From positions 434,001 to 498,000 of the forward strand of contig CAXXXQ010000001.1 in NCBI GenBank assembly GCA_963677355.2: 64,000 nucleotides of DNA, read 5' to 3'. Of this stretch, positions 45,431-53,375 are shown piece by piece. Within the stretch, counting starts at the first letter, position 1; each line of letters starts with the position of its first letter. The stretch is from Thiomicrorhabdus sp963677355. Lineage in GTDB: Bacteria; Pseudomonadota; Gammaproteobacteria; Thiomicrospirales; Thiomicrospiraceae. The notes below the pieces were generated by a model. That model searched no databases. It saw only the letters and a list, made by a program, of their open reading frames with translations, and was not told the origin of the DNA. A program made the translations under genes and the position numbers.

Positions 45431-46083
45431 TGGCGGCTCCAAAAAACGCTAAAAAAGGCTTCCCGATGTTTTGGGCGTCGTTAATCGGCAGCGTAGCTCT
45501 TTTTGTTATTCTTTTGCTGTGGACTACACCAGAAGGAGAGCCGGTCAATCCGAAACAGCTGCCTTGGAATGCGCATTACGATGAACAAGGTAAGCTGCAT
45601 GCAATCGGACTGGTTATTGGCGAATCCTCCTTGAAAGATGCCATGGATCTGTACGGCAAAGATGTTGAAGTTAAGATATTCTCTAAAAAGGATGAATCGG
45701 GGAAGTCATTGGAAGCGTTTTTTCCGGTCATGTATATTGGCTCGATTAAAGCGGGGTTGGCTTTGAGACTGAATGCCGATGCCGCGTTAATAGAAACCGC
45801 CTACAGTAACGGAAAAAAGATCTCGTTAACCACGACCGGCGAACGTGAAGTCGAACTTTACACATCCGATGCCAAAAGCTTTTTCGGTACGCCTATTTTA
45901 AGCGCAACTTTGGTACCGCGAAAAAACCTGACGGATAGAGCGATTGCCATGCGTTTCGGCGAGCCGGACCGTAAAGAACAGCAGTCTGACGGACTCGACC
46001 ACTGGTTCTACAATAAACTTGGTTTGGAATTGATCATTGACCCGGAAGGGCCTGAGGCATTGCAATATACAACTAATCGTTAA
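45430..46083 (+). CDS. Unknown membrane-anchored protein
   Basis: A 217-residue protein with a basic N-terminus and one transmembrane helix (about 11-32). The rest is probably in the periplasm. Its sequence looks beta-rich, including KLHAIGLVIGESSLKDAM and, near the end, FGEPDRKEQQ and HWFYNKLGLELIID, which recall SmpA/BamE-like folds (a match to the general pattern only). Translation is coupled to the previous gene. The unit ends in a terminator shared with ccoS. Confidence 0.65.
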   Translation: MAAPKNAKKGFPMFWASLIGSVALFVILLLWTTPEGEPVNPKQLPWNAHYDEQGKLHAIGLVIGESSLKDAMDLYGKDVEVKIFSKKDESGKSLEAFFPVMYIGSIKAGLALRLNADAALIETAYSNGKKISLTTTGEREVELYTSDAKSFFGTPILSATLVPRKNLTDRAIAMRFGEPDRKEQQSDGLDHWFYNKLGLELIIDPEGPEALQYTTNR

Positions 46084-46111
46084 GCTTGGTACAACTCAAG
46101 TTGATTAAACT

Positions 46112-46143
46112 CGGCTAAGCCTGAATGGGTTTAGCCGTTTTTA
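46112..46143. terminator. Bidirectional terminator, 45430 gene and ccoS
   Basis: A 10 bp CGGCTAAGCC stem with one G-T pair, 6-base loop, then T5. It lies between convergent units and reaches the ccoS stop. Confidence 0.82.
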
Positions 46144-46365
46144 TTTCTGCTCCGTTTGCTCTTCTTTCGACTCGGCTAAGTCATCTTTTTCTTTCGACGA
46201 CGGGGAAGAAGCTGGCTGCTCAAATTCATCATCGTCCATCAGGATTCGATTTGCCTGACCGTCCATATCGTCAAAATAGCCTTTTTTTGCCATCCAGATA
46301 AAAACGACCACTACCAAGAAGCCAAAAAACAGCATCATCGGAATCAGACCATAGATAACGTCCAT
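46141..46365 (-). CDS. ccoS: cbb3 oxidase assembly protein CcoS
   Basis: A 74-residue protein with one N-terminal transmembrane helix (about 3-25) followed by KKGYFDDMDGQANRILMDDD, the usual CcoS pattern (GQFDDLEGPA-like). It is needed to insert heme and copper into CcoN. The acidic tail after residue 45 is longer than common. Last gene of the cco assembly block, 9 bp after ccoI. Confidence 0.93.
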   Translation of the reverse strand: MDVIYGLIPMMLFFGFLVVVVFIWMAKKGYFDDMDGQANRILMDDDEFEQPASSPSSKEKDDLAESKEEQTEQK

Positions 46366-46374
46366 TGCGTTTCC

Positions 46375-48849
46375 TTATTGAATATTTTGCCGGGTTTTAC
46401 GGTTAAAAAAGCTGCGGATACGTGCTGCATTGCCAATAACGACTAAACTGCTTAGCGGCATGGTTATGGCCGCGATAAGCGGAGTTAAAGTTCCTGACAT
46501 AGCCAAAGGCACCATGACGATATTATAAGCAATGGAACTGGCGATATTCTGCTTGATGGTTCTCAAGGTTCTTGCCGAAAGCTCGACGGCCGTATCGACC
46601 GCTATAATTTCATTATTCATCAAGACGATATCGGCACTGTCCATCGATACGTCTGTTCCAGAGCCAAGTGCAATACCGACATTGGCTCTTACCAGTGCCG
46701 GGGCATCATTTACCCCGTCGCCGATCATTGCAACCGTCTGTCCCTGCTGTTGCAATTTTCGAATGGCTTCATTCTTATCTTGCGGTAAGACTTCGGCAAC
46801 CACATGCATACCGCCAAGTTGCTCCGCAACCCGATTGGCCACGACTTCTAAATCACCACTCAACAGCGTGACTTGTTTGCCTTTTGCTTTCAATCGACGA
46901 ATCAAATCAATCGCTTCGGGACGAATTTCGTCTTCCAGAAACAGAACAGCCTCAATCTGTTTATTACGACTTACCCAGACCGAGGTTTGTGCCAAATCGG
47001 CTTTTTGATTGGCTAATGCCATCAGATCTGTCGGCAAATCGACATCCAAGCTAGCTAACCAACCAGCCGTTCCGATATGAAAAATATCGTCTCCAATCAG
47101 CCCCTGCACGCCTTTACCGGCATGAACCTTAAAATCTGCAACATGGTCCCAACTATTGTTACCGAATTCAAATTCGCTTTTAATCGAATCGACCAAAGCC
47201 ATTCCCAAACTGTGCTCCGAAAGGTTTTCGATTGAGCCTACCGCCTTGAGCGTTTCTTTTCGGTTTTGAGGATCAACAAACGCCTCGGCAACTAACTTCA
47301 TTTGCCCTTTCGTCAAAGTCCCGGTTTTATCAAATACGAAATGCTCGATCGCGTGCAAAGTTTCCAATACGGTGCCATTCTTGACCAGAATACCGTTTCT
47401 TGCAGACACCCCTGATGCGACCGCAATCGCCATCGGCGTAGCCAATCCGAATGCACAAGGGCATGTAATGATCAAAACTGCAGTTGCGGTAATCACGGCA
47501 AATTCGACATCAGCGTTAAACAGCCAATAGACAAAACTGGCAGCGGCTAAAGTAATGGTCACCGAAACAAACCAGGGCATAATTTTATCCGCGGTACATT
47601 GAATCGGTGCCTTAGAGCCTTGCGCTTCTTCAACCATATGGACGATTTTACCGAGCTGAGTGTCTTGCAGAATTTTATCGACCTCAATTGTCAAGTTACC
47701 GTCAATATTCAAAGTTCCGGCGACCACTTTATGACCCGTCGATTTAACGACTTCTCGAGACTCTCCACTGAGCATGGATTCATTGATCATGCTTTGACCG
47801 TACAAAATATAACCATCGACCGGAATTTGTTCACCCGGTTTAACCGTGATCTTATCGCCTTTCAACAAAGATCGAACCGGAACGATGGCATCGCCGCCGC
47901 CTTCATTCAACTTCCTGGCGACCTTAGGTTGAAGATCCATCAATCTGCGGGAAGCATCAATGGCTTTATTCTTGGAAATCGCTTCAAGATAGCGGCCTAT
48001 CAACAGTAAGAACATAAAGTCGATCAGAGTATCAAAATAGACATCGCCGCTATGCCCGGGATGTACCGTCACCCAAATCGAATAGAAATAGGTGGTCAAC
48101 ATACCCAAACTGATGGATACGTCCATGCCTACTGATTTAGATTTGAGGGAAGTCCATGCGCCTTTAAGGAAGGGTTGACCGGAATAGGCTAAGGTCACGG
48201 TAGCGATAATAAACTGCAGCCAATGAAAATAGCTGCGGTATTCTGCATCTTCAGCAGCGCCGGTATAGAGTGCTACCGAGAACCACATGACGTTCATCAT
48301 CGCAAACCCGGCAAAACCTAAGCGATACAGTAAATCTCTATTCGCTTTACGTGTGGCTTCATCACTTGCCGACGGATCATAAGGGGTGGCGTCATAGCCG
48401 ATGGAATTAAGCTTGCGAATAATTTCCGACAGTTTTATCCGACTGTTGTCCCAGCGAATTTTGATCTGCTTATTGGTGAAATTCACGCGTGCGAGCAAAA
48501 TACCATCCATTTTTGCCAAGGTATGCTCGATCAACCAGACACAGGCAGCGCAATGGATCGCTTCAGACATCAATGTAATTTCACGCTTATCAGTCAGCTC
48601 ACTGACAAACTGGGACTGAACCTCATCATAATCAAATAATTCGATGTCTTTATTTGGGGCCGGAGGCGGGCTGAGCAGTTCTCCCTCAGGGGTACGTTTA
48701 TAAAAACTTTCCATACCCGCTTCATAAATGACTTCACAAACTGAAGCACAGCCATGACAACAAAAACTCTGCTCCTCACCCTTAATCGGTTTGAGGACAA
48801 GATCGGCTTCTGGAATGGCCTGACCGCAATGAAAACAATTTTTCGCCAT
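46375..48849 (-). CDS. ccoI: Copper-exporting P-type ATPase CcoI (FixI)
   Basis: An 824-residue P1B-type ATPase delivering copper for the cbb3 active site. It has an N-terminal zinc-ribbon-like CFHC/CCHGC segment (5-34), a heavy-metal domain with CAAC (about 100), the intramembrane CPC in TCPCAFGLATP, the phosphorylated Asp in DKTGTLTKG and the hinge GDGVNDAPAL. These match FixI/CcoI and not the CopA detoxifying type, and the neighbours agree. Ends 9 bp before ccoS and starts 2 bp after ccoH. Confidence 0.96.
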   Translation of the reverse strand: MAKNCFHCGQAIPEADLVLKPIKGEEQSFCCHGCASVCEVIYEAGMESFYKRTPEGELLSPPPAPNKDIELFDYDEVQSQFVSELTDKREITLMSEAIHCAACVWLIEHTLAKMDGILLARVNFTNKQIKIRWDNSRIKLSEIIRKLNSIGYDATPYDPSASDEATRKANRDLLYRLGFAGFAMMNVMWFSVALYTGAAEDAEYRSYFHWLQFIIATVTLAYSGQPFLKGAWTSLKSKSVGMDVSISLGMLTTYFYSIWVTVHPGHSGDVYFDTLIDFMFLLLIGRYLEAISKNKAIDASRRLMDLQPKVARKLNEGGGDAIVPVRSLLKGDKITVKPGEQIPVDGYILYGQSMINESMLSGESREVVKSTGHKVVAGTLNIDGNLTIEVDKILQDTQLGKIVHMVEEAQGSKAPIQCTADKIMPWFVSVTITLAAASFVYWLFNADVEFAVITATAVLIITCPCAFGLATPMAIAVASGVSARNGILVKNGTVLETLHAIEHFVFDKTGTLTKGQMKLVAEAFVDPQNRKETLKAVGSIENLSEHSLGMALVDSIKSEFEFGNNSWDHVADFKVHAGKGVQGLIGDDIFHIGTAGWLASLDVDLPTDLMALANQKADLAQTSVWVSRNKQIEAVLFLEDEIRPEAIDLIRRLKAKGKQVTLLSGDLEVVANRVAEQLGGMHVVAEVLPQDKNEAIRKLQQQGQTVAMIGDGVNDAPALVRANVGIALGSGTDVSMDSADIVLMNNEIIAVDTAVELSARTLRTIKQNIASSIAYNIVMVPLAMSGTLTPLIAAITMPLSSLVVIGNAARIRSFFNRKTRQNIQ

Positions 48850-48851
48850 GA

Positions 48852-49373
48852 TTACTGCGGGTCTTGAACCATGATGGAACGACCGATGTTAAAACGAATA
48901 TCGCCTTTGGTTACTTCCATAATCAAATCCCATTTACCTTTAAGCGGTAATGAAAACTCCTGAATGTAGGTTCCGCCTTGACTGGTGGCCTGCATTTCAA
49001 GTTGTCCATCCAAATTGCGATCTGAAGGACGATAAAAGTACAGCACAGCGGTATCGACTACTAATGGCTTGTTATCTTTGTCTAAGACGTTAAGCGTGAT
49101 TTTTTCCGGCTTACCTTCTGACATAATCGGTAAATCAACCTGTAGTTGCCAACCGATTTTTTCCATTCGTTTCTGTTCTGCTAGTATGACGTCCATTCGT
49201 TTACCTTGTTCATAGTAATCATCAACGACTAGACCCGGGTTGGTGACGATCGCCATACTCACCATAAAAAAGTTTACGGCCAATACAATGACTAAAATCA
49301 CGATCCAAGCGATTACAAAAGGATTCTTCCAAGCGACACTCCAATCACGTGTATCTTGCTTAGCATCAGTCAT
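48852..49373 (-). CDS. ccoH: CcoH/FixH family assembly protein
   Basis: A 173-residue protein with a transmembrane helix at about 17-40 and a periplasmic beta domain. The motif NPGLVVDDYYEQGKRMD (about 50-66) is characteristic of FixH. It is required for stable cbb3 assembly and contacts CcoI and the oxidase. It starts a three-gene unit ccoH - ccoI - ccoS, since a terminator separates it from ccoG. Confidence 0.93.
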   Translation of the reverse strand: MTDAKQDTRDWSVAWKNPFVIAWIVILVIVLAVNFFMVSMAIVTNPGLVVDDYYEQGKRMDVILAEQKRMEKIGWQLQVDLPIMSEGKPEKITLNVLDKDNKPLVVDTAVLYFYRPSDRNLDGQLEMQATSQGGTYIQEFSLPLKGKWDLIMEVTKGDIRFNIGRSIMVQDPQ

Positions 49374-49395
49374 AATTTTTCTCCAACCACAATCA

Positions 49396-49433
49396 TAAAA
49401 AAAGCCCTATTTAGGGCTCTCCTAAATAGGGCT
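49396..49433 (-). terminator. Rho-independent terminator of ccoG
   Basis: A perfect 13 bp stem AGCCCTATTTAGG with 5-base loop, followed on the minus strand by seven T. It lies between ccoG and ccoH, so ccoH needs its own promoter or readthrough. Confidence 0.9.
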
Positions 49434-49494
49434 TATTATAGCTAGTATGAGTCACAATTGTTACTCAAGCCAGCAATTACTTTTGATAAGGTAA

Positions 49495-50964
49495 TTAACG
49501 TTTTTTGGGTCCTAAGAAAGCCGTCTCATAGTCTGCTTGTACCGCCTCATTAGACATGTCCTGCACATGAATGGTAATTGGAACACTCGAGTCCTCAAGC
49601 TGCTTTTTAGGAATCCGTACAAATAGAGATGTGGCACCCACATTACCCGGTTGAATACGAATGACATCTTTATCGGTGTTAAAGGTCAAACCTTCCGGAC
49701 CGGAAACCGTGATTTTGGCATCCATCGGTTTATCGCCTTTGTTAACCACCTTCATCGTCCATTTATTTTGGATATTACCGTCACTCATCTGCACAAACAA
49801 TGGCGAACGTTCGTGAAGAGCTTTGACGTCGATCGGCGACATAGTTAACAGACCATAAACCAGCATCACAGCGGCAAACCCCATAATCGCCGAATAAACG
49901 ATGACACGAGGACGTTTGAATAACGGAGGTAATTTTTCCCCGGCAAATTCGGCTAAGGAGGCATAACGAATTAAACCGCGTGGTTTTTTTAATTTATCCA
50001 TAACCGAATCACAGGCATCAATACATAAGCCACATGTAATACAACCAAACTGCTGTCCACGTCGAATATCAACCCCAGTTGGGCATACCGCAACACATAA
50101 ATTACAGTCGATACAATCACCTAGCTCAGGTGCCTCTTCTCCCGGCTTAACGCGTTTCATGCGCCCACGCGGCTCACCACGATCTTGGTCATAAGTTGGA
50201 ACGACGGTTTGAGTATCAATCATTGCCCCTTGAATACGAGCGTACGGACAGAAACCGATACAGGTTTGTTCACGCAGAAAACCTGCAAAAAACACAGTTG
50301 CTGCACCCAATCCAAGAATAACAGAGGTTTCCGTACCTCCCCACTCAAACGCAAATAGACGCGCCCATAAATCAAATGCATCGGTAAAGTAAGCAACAAA
50401 ACTGAATGAGGTAAGAAATCCAATAATAACCCATAGTGCAAACTTAGGCACTTTCACTTTTATCTTTTCAAAGTTAAGTGGAGCCTTGTCTAGCTTCATA
50501 CGTTTGTTCGGCTGGCCTTCAAATTTTTCTTCAATCCAAGTGAACACATCGGTCCATACGGTATGGAAACAGAAATAACCGCACCATAGACGACCGGCGA
50601 CAGCAGTAGAAGCGGCCAGCAATAAAGCAAAGAACAACAGAATCATCGCCAATAACCAGATATCCTGAGGCAGGATCGTAATTCCGAAGATATGAAACTG
50701 CCTATTCGCCAAATCAAATAAGATTGCCTGATGCCCGTCCCATCTTAAATACGGGAAGACGAATAACGAGATCCAGAACGATGCCGTAATCCATTTGATG
50801 GTTCTGAATGTTCCGTCCATTCGTTTTGCATGTACCGTCCCCTCGGTATGGACTGGAAGGATCTCTACACCTATATTTTGCAGGTTCTTATTATCCAAAT
50901 CCATTTCATCCAACAATGAACCTGTACGGCCATCATCTTTATATGCACTTTTGTTATCTGACAT
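49495..50964 (-). CDS. ccoG: Cytochrome c oxidase accessory protein CcoG
   Basis: A 489-residue polyferredoxin-type membrane protein (RdxA/FixG) that reduces copper during cbb3 assembly. About five helices. The cysteine motifs are CIGFCPYARIQ, CIDCNLCVAVCPTG and CITCGLCIDACDS (two [4Fe-4S] clusters). A C-terminal Ig-like FixG_C domain runs from about 370. It is preceded by a long palindrome and an AT-rich 80 bp leader and has its own terminator, so it may be a single transcript. Confidence 0.96.
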   Translation of the reverse strand: MSDNKSAYKDDGRTGSLLDEMDLDNKNLQNIGVEILPVHTEGTVHAKRMDGTFRTIKWITASFWISLFVFPYLRWDGHQAILFDLANRQFHIFGITILPQDIWLLAMILLFFALLLAASTAVAGRLWCGYFCFHTVWTDVFTWIEEKFEGQPNKRMKLDKAPLNFEKIKVKVPKFALWVIIGFLTSFSFVAYFTDAFDLWARLFAFEWGGTETSVILGLGAATVFFAGFLREQTCIGFCPYARIQGAMIDTQTVVPTYDQDRGEPRGRMKRVKPGEEAPELGDCIDCNLCVAVCPTGVDIRRGQQFGCITCGLCIDACDSVMDKLKKPRGLIRYASLAEFAGEKLPPLFKRPRVIVYSAIMGFAAVMLVYGLLTMSPIDVKALHERSPLFVQMSDGNIQNKWTMKVVNKGDKPMDAKITVSGPEGLTFNTDKDVIRIQPGNVGATSLFVRIPKKQLEDSSVPITIHVQDMSNEAVQADYETAFLGPKKR

Positions 50965-51048
50965 AGCGCTATCCTTGCAACTAACACCTTAAAAAATACT
51001 ATTTTATTAAAATAATTTTTGACAATATAAGTAATTATTTCTATATAG

Positions 51049-51098
51049 TTCTATAAATAAAAATAGGCCCATTTAAGGACCTATTTTTATTTATAGAA
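51049..51098. terminator. 22 bp near-perfect palindrome, terminator-like
   Basis: Arms 51049-51070 and 51077-51098 pair over 22 positions with a single mismatch around a 6-base ATTTAA loop. The arms end in T-rich strands on both sides, so it can stop transcription either way. On the minus strand it lies 5 bp after the stop of the 46-residue gene. Confidence 0.75.
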
Positions 51099-51103
51099 TC
51101 AGA

Positions 51104-51244
51104 CTAATCTTCTTTATTTTCGTCTTTTTCTAAACCTTCAATACCTCGAGTGGCTTTCCAACCGAAACCTACAAGAGCAACAATTGATAATACAATCGCA
51201 GCAATAGATCCCCAAAGAACCCAGTCGTTATTTAGATCACCCAT
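51104..51244 (-). CDS. 46-residue single-helix membrane protein in cco locus
   Basis: A short frame from ATG 51244 with a strong ribosome-binding site (AGGAG, 6 bp spacing). It gives 46 residues: a short acidic N-terminus, one helix (WGSIAAIVLSIVALVGFGW, about 11-29) and a charged tail ending EKDENKED. Its place between ccoP and ccoG, own terminators on both sides and membrane topology suggest a small accessory subunit of cbb3, similar in size to CcoM of Pseudomonas. I cannot show homology to CcoM. Confidence 0.7.
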   Translation of the reverse strand: MGDLNNDWVLWGSIAAIVLSIVALVGFGWKATRGIEGLEKDENKED

Positions 51245-51258
51245 TTCATTCTCCTATC

Positions 51259-51272
51259 TTGATTAAAATCAA
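51259..51272. promoter_or_regulatory. Perfect FNR/Anr-type palindrome
   Basis: TTGATTAAAATCAA fits the FNR consensus TTGAT-N4-ATCAA exactly. It is only 15 bp upstream of the start of the 46-residue gene and directly before its ribosome-binding site, too close for the usual activating position. It could act as a repressor site, or the longer CTTGAT/ATCAAG hairpin with T5 on the plus strand may be just a terminator-like stem. Confidence 0.5.
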
Positions 51273-51294
51273 GTTTTTAAGATCATCAAAAACG

Positions 51295-51322
51295 AAAAAG
51301 GAGAACTGACGCTCTCCTTTTT
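51295..51322 (-). terminator. Rho-independent terminator of ccoNOQP
   Basis: A 10 bp AAAAAGGAGA / TCTCCTTTTT stem with an 8-base loop, about 33 bp after the ccoP stop on the minus strand. Confidence 0.85.
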
Positions 51323-51354
51323 TCTTATAAAGTCAAATGCATCCGCACCCTGAC

Positions 51355-52263
51355 CTATTGACCGCCACCAAGGGCATGAACATAAACCGCTAAGCGTTTT
51401 ACATTTACTTCCGCGTTTGGAAGACGCTCTTTAAAGGCTGGCATCACTGCCTGACGAGTACCCTCGATGTATTCGCCATTTTTCTTAACGTTTACACCGT
51501 AAGCAATGACATTACGAATCGCATCGCGGTCATCGCTAAAACGCCATACTTGGTCAGTTAGGTTAGCAGCACCTGCAGGCGCAAGTGGTTTACCTGCCGG
51601 ACCGTGACAAGCTAAACACATACCTTTGGTGTATACCGCTTTACCGGCGGCAACTGAAGCATCACCACCTTTACCTTCAGAAAGAGCAACTACATAATCA
51701 GTAACTTGATCAATCTCTTCATCGGTAAGGTTCCCCATCATTCCGCGGGCCGGCATGTTACCAATACGACCATTCATGATAGAAGCCTGGATTTGAGAAA
51801 TGTTACCACCCCACAACCAGTCATCATCAGCCAAAACAGGGAAGTTAGGGTTACCAGCACCACCAGCACCGTGACAAGCAGCACAGTAGTCACCGAATAA
51901 CATCTTTGATGTCGCTACAGCATATGACTTAAGCTCTTCATCTTTAAGAATGTCGGCAACAGACATTGAAGCCAATTTTTCTTCTTTATCTGCAAACTTA
52001 GCTACACGCCAATCTTTCAAAACTTTATAGTCGTCATGGTACTCGTTTACCTGAGTCCAATCAGCCATACCCTTAGTGAACTCTCCAGACTCGTCTGTAA
52101 GAGGAATCGTTGGGTAGTAAAGCGCATAAAAAACGATCATGATGAACGATGCGTAGAAAGATAGCATCCACCACAGTGGTGGCGGGTTATCCAGTTCACG
52201 AATATCTTCATCCCAAATATGACCAGTATTTCCTTCATCTGGCCATGGATTATGATGTGCCAT
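51355..52263 (-). CDS. ccoP: cbb3 oxidase diheme subunit III CcoP
   Basis: A 302-residue subunit that feeds electrons from soluble cytochrome c to CcoO/CcoN. N-terminal helix (about 32-50, WWMLSFYASFIMIVFYALYY), then two c-type heme sites, CAACH (about 132-136) and CLACH (about 216-220), with methionine ligands in later segments (NMPARGMMG; AVMPAF). Normal length. Last gene of ccoNOQP, 21 bp after ccoQ. Confidence 0.97.
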   Translation of the reverse strand: MAHHNPWPDEGNTGHIWDEDIRELDNPPPLWWMLSFYASFIMIVFYALYYPTIPLTDESGEFTKGMADWTQVNEYHDDYKVLKDWRVAKFADKEEKLASMSVADILKDEELKSYAVATSKMLFGDYCAACHGAGGAGNPNFPVLADDDWLWGGNISQIQASIMNGRIGNMPARGMMGNLTDEEIDQVTDYVVALSEGKGGDASVAAGKAVYTKGMCLACHGPAGKPLAPAGAANLTDQVWRFSDDRDAIRNVIAYGVNVKKNGEYIEGTRQAVMPAFKERLPNAEVNVKRLAVYVHALGGGQ

Positions 52264-52284
52264 ATTTATTTCTCCTCAAATTGG

Positions 52285-52467
52285 CTAGTCGTCATCAAGA
52301 ATCTTGTACTTCTGCTCTTCCATCTCTTTACGCTTGCTAGGTCTTAAAGCCATAGCAAAGGTAATGAGCATACCGAAAAACACCAGTACAGTTATGATTA
52401 GACCAGCCCAATCCTGGGTCGTCATTGACGCCCAGTCAGTACTTAAATAACGTTCTAGATTACTCAC
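52285..52467 (-). CDS. ccoQ: cbb3 oxidase subunit IV CcoQ
   Basis: A 60-residue single-helix protein (LIITVLVFFGMLITFAMAL, about 23-41) followed by the basic/acidic tail RPSKRKEMEEQKYKILDDD typical of FixQ. It stabilises the CcoP-containing complex. It lies 5 bp after ccoO. Confidence 0.93.
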   Translation of the reverse strand: MSNLERYLSTDWASMTTQDWAGLIITVLVFFGMLITFAMALRPSKRKEMEEQKYKILDDD

Positions 52468-52472
52468 AACTA

Positions 52473-53303
52473 TTATTGACGGTAGACTTTGCTGTCATCC
52501 AGCTTAACCATCGTTCCTAATACTTGAAGGTAAGCAACCATAGCATCCATTTCGGTATAACCTTCGATTGCCTTGTTAGCATTCTCGATTTCCCAATCTG
52601 TATACGGCACACCTAAGGTACGCATTACAGACAAACGTGTCTGCATATCACGATCAGTACCGAAGAAATCTTCTGATACTGGCTTTTCAGCTAACCATGG
52701 GTATGCAGGCATAACCGATTCTGGAACCATGTCTTGTGGACGCAATAAGTGAAGAACGTGCCACTCGTCAGAGTATTTACCACCTAAACGTGCCAAGTCA
52801 GGACCTGTACGTTTAGAACCCCATTGCATAGGGTGGTCATACATAGATTCTGTTGCAAGTGAGAAGTGACCATAACGTTCACGTTCATCACGGAAAGGAC
52901 GAATCATCTGTGAGTGACAAATATAGCAACCTTCACGAAGATATAGATCACGACCGGCTAGTTCTAATGGTGTATAAGGGCGAACTCCGTCACCTGCTTT
53001 CCAATCCGCCAGAACTGGCTTACCGTTTTTATCAAACTTGTAAAGTGCCTTATCAGACACTAACTGACCGTTAGCATCTTCAGTGAATGTACGTTCCCAA
53101 ACTAATTCTGGGAACTTTTCGTTTTTAGCGTTACCGTACTTATCTGTCTGTTCTGTGTAATCCACTGCAGACTTGAGATAGAACAACGGAACAATTTCAA
53201 CAATACCCGCAATAGATACGGCTAATGCTGTAGCTATGAATAGTCCGAAAATATTTCTTTCTAGACCTTCCTGGATATTTTTAGGTTCTTGATTATCTGA
53301 CAT
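52473..53303 (-). CDS. ccoO: cbb3 oxidase monoheme subunit II CcoO
   Basis: A 276-residue subunit with an N-terminal membrane anchor (about 15-38) and a heme c site CYICHSQMIRPF (about 125-136). A methionine ligand lies in the AYPWL/MPAY region (about 199). It carries electrons between CcoP and CcoN. The first periplasmic part (KYGNAKNEKFPELV) is as in the family. It lies 72 bp after ccoN. Confidence 0.97.
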   Translation of the reverse strand: MSDNQEPKNIQEGLERNIFGLFIATALAVSIAGIVEIVPLFYLKSAVDYTEQTDKYGNAKNEKFPELVWERTFTEDANGQLVSDKALYKFDKNGKPVLADWKAGDGVRPYTPLELAGRDLYLREGCYICHSQMIRPFRDERERYGHFSLATESMYDHPMQWGSKRTGPDLARLGGKYSDEWHVLHLLRPQDMVPESVMPAYPWLAEKPVSEDFFGTDRDMQTRLSVMRTLGVPYTDWEIENANKAIEGYTEMDAMVAYLQVLGTMVKLDDSKVYRQ

Positions 53304-53375
53304 GAGTTTGTGCTCCTCAACTCATAAATTTCATTTCAAGCGGCCTATCACAGCCGCTTAATCTTACTTTCTTAC

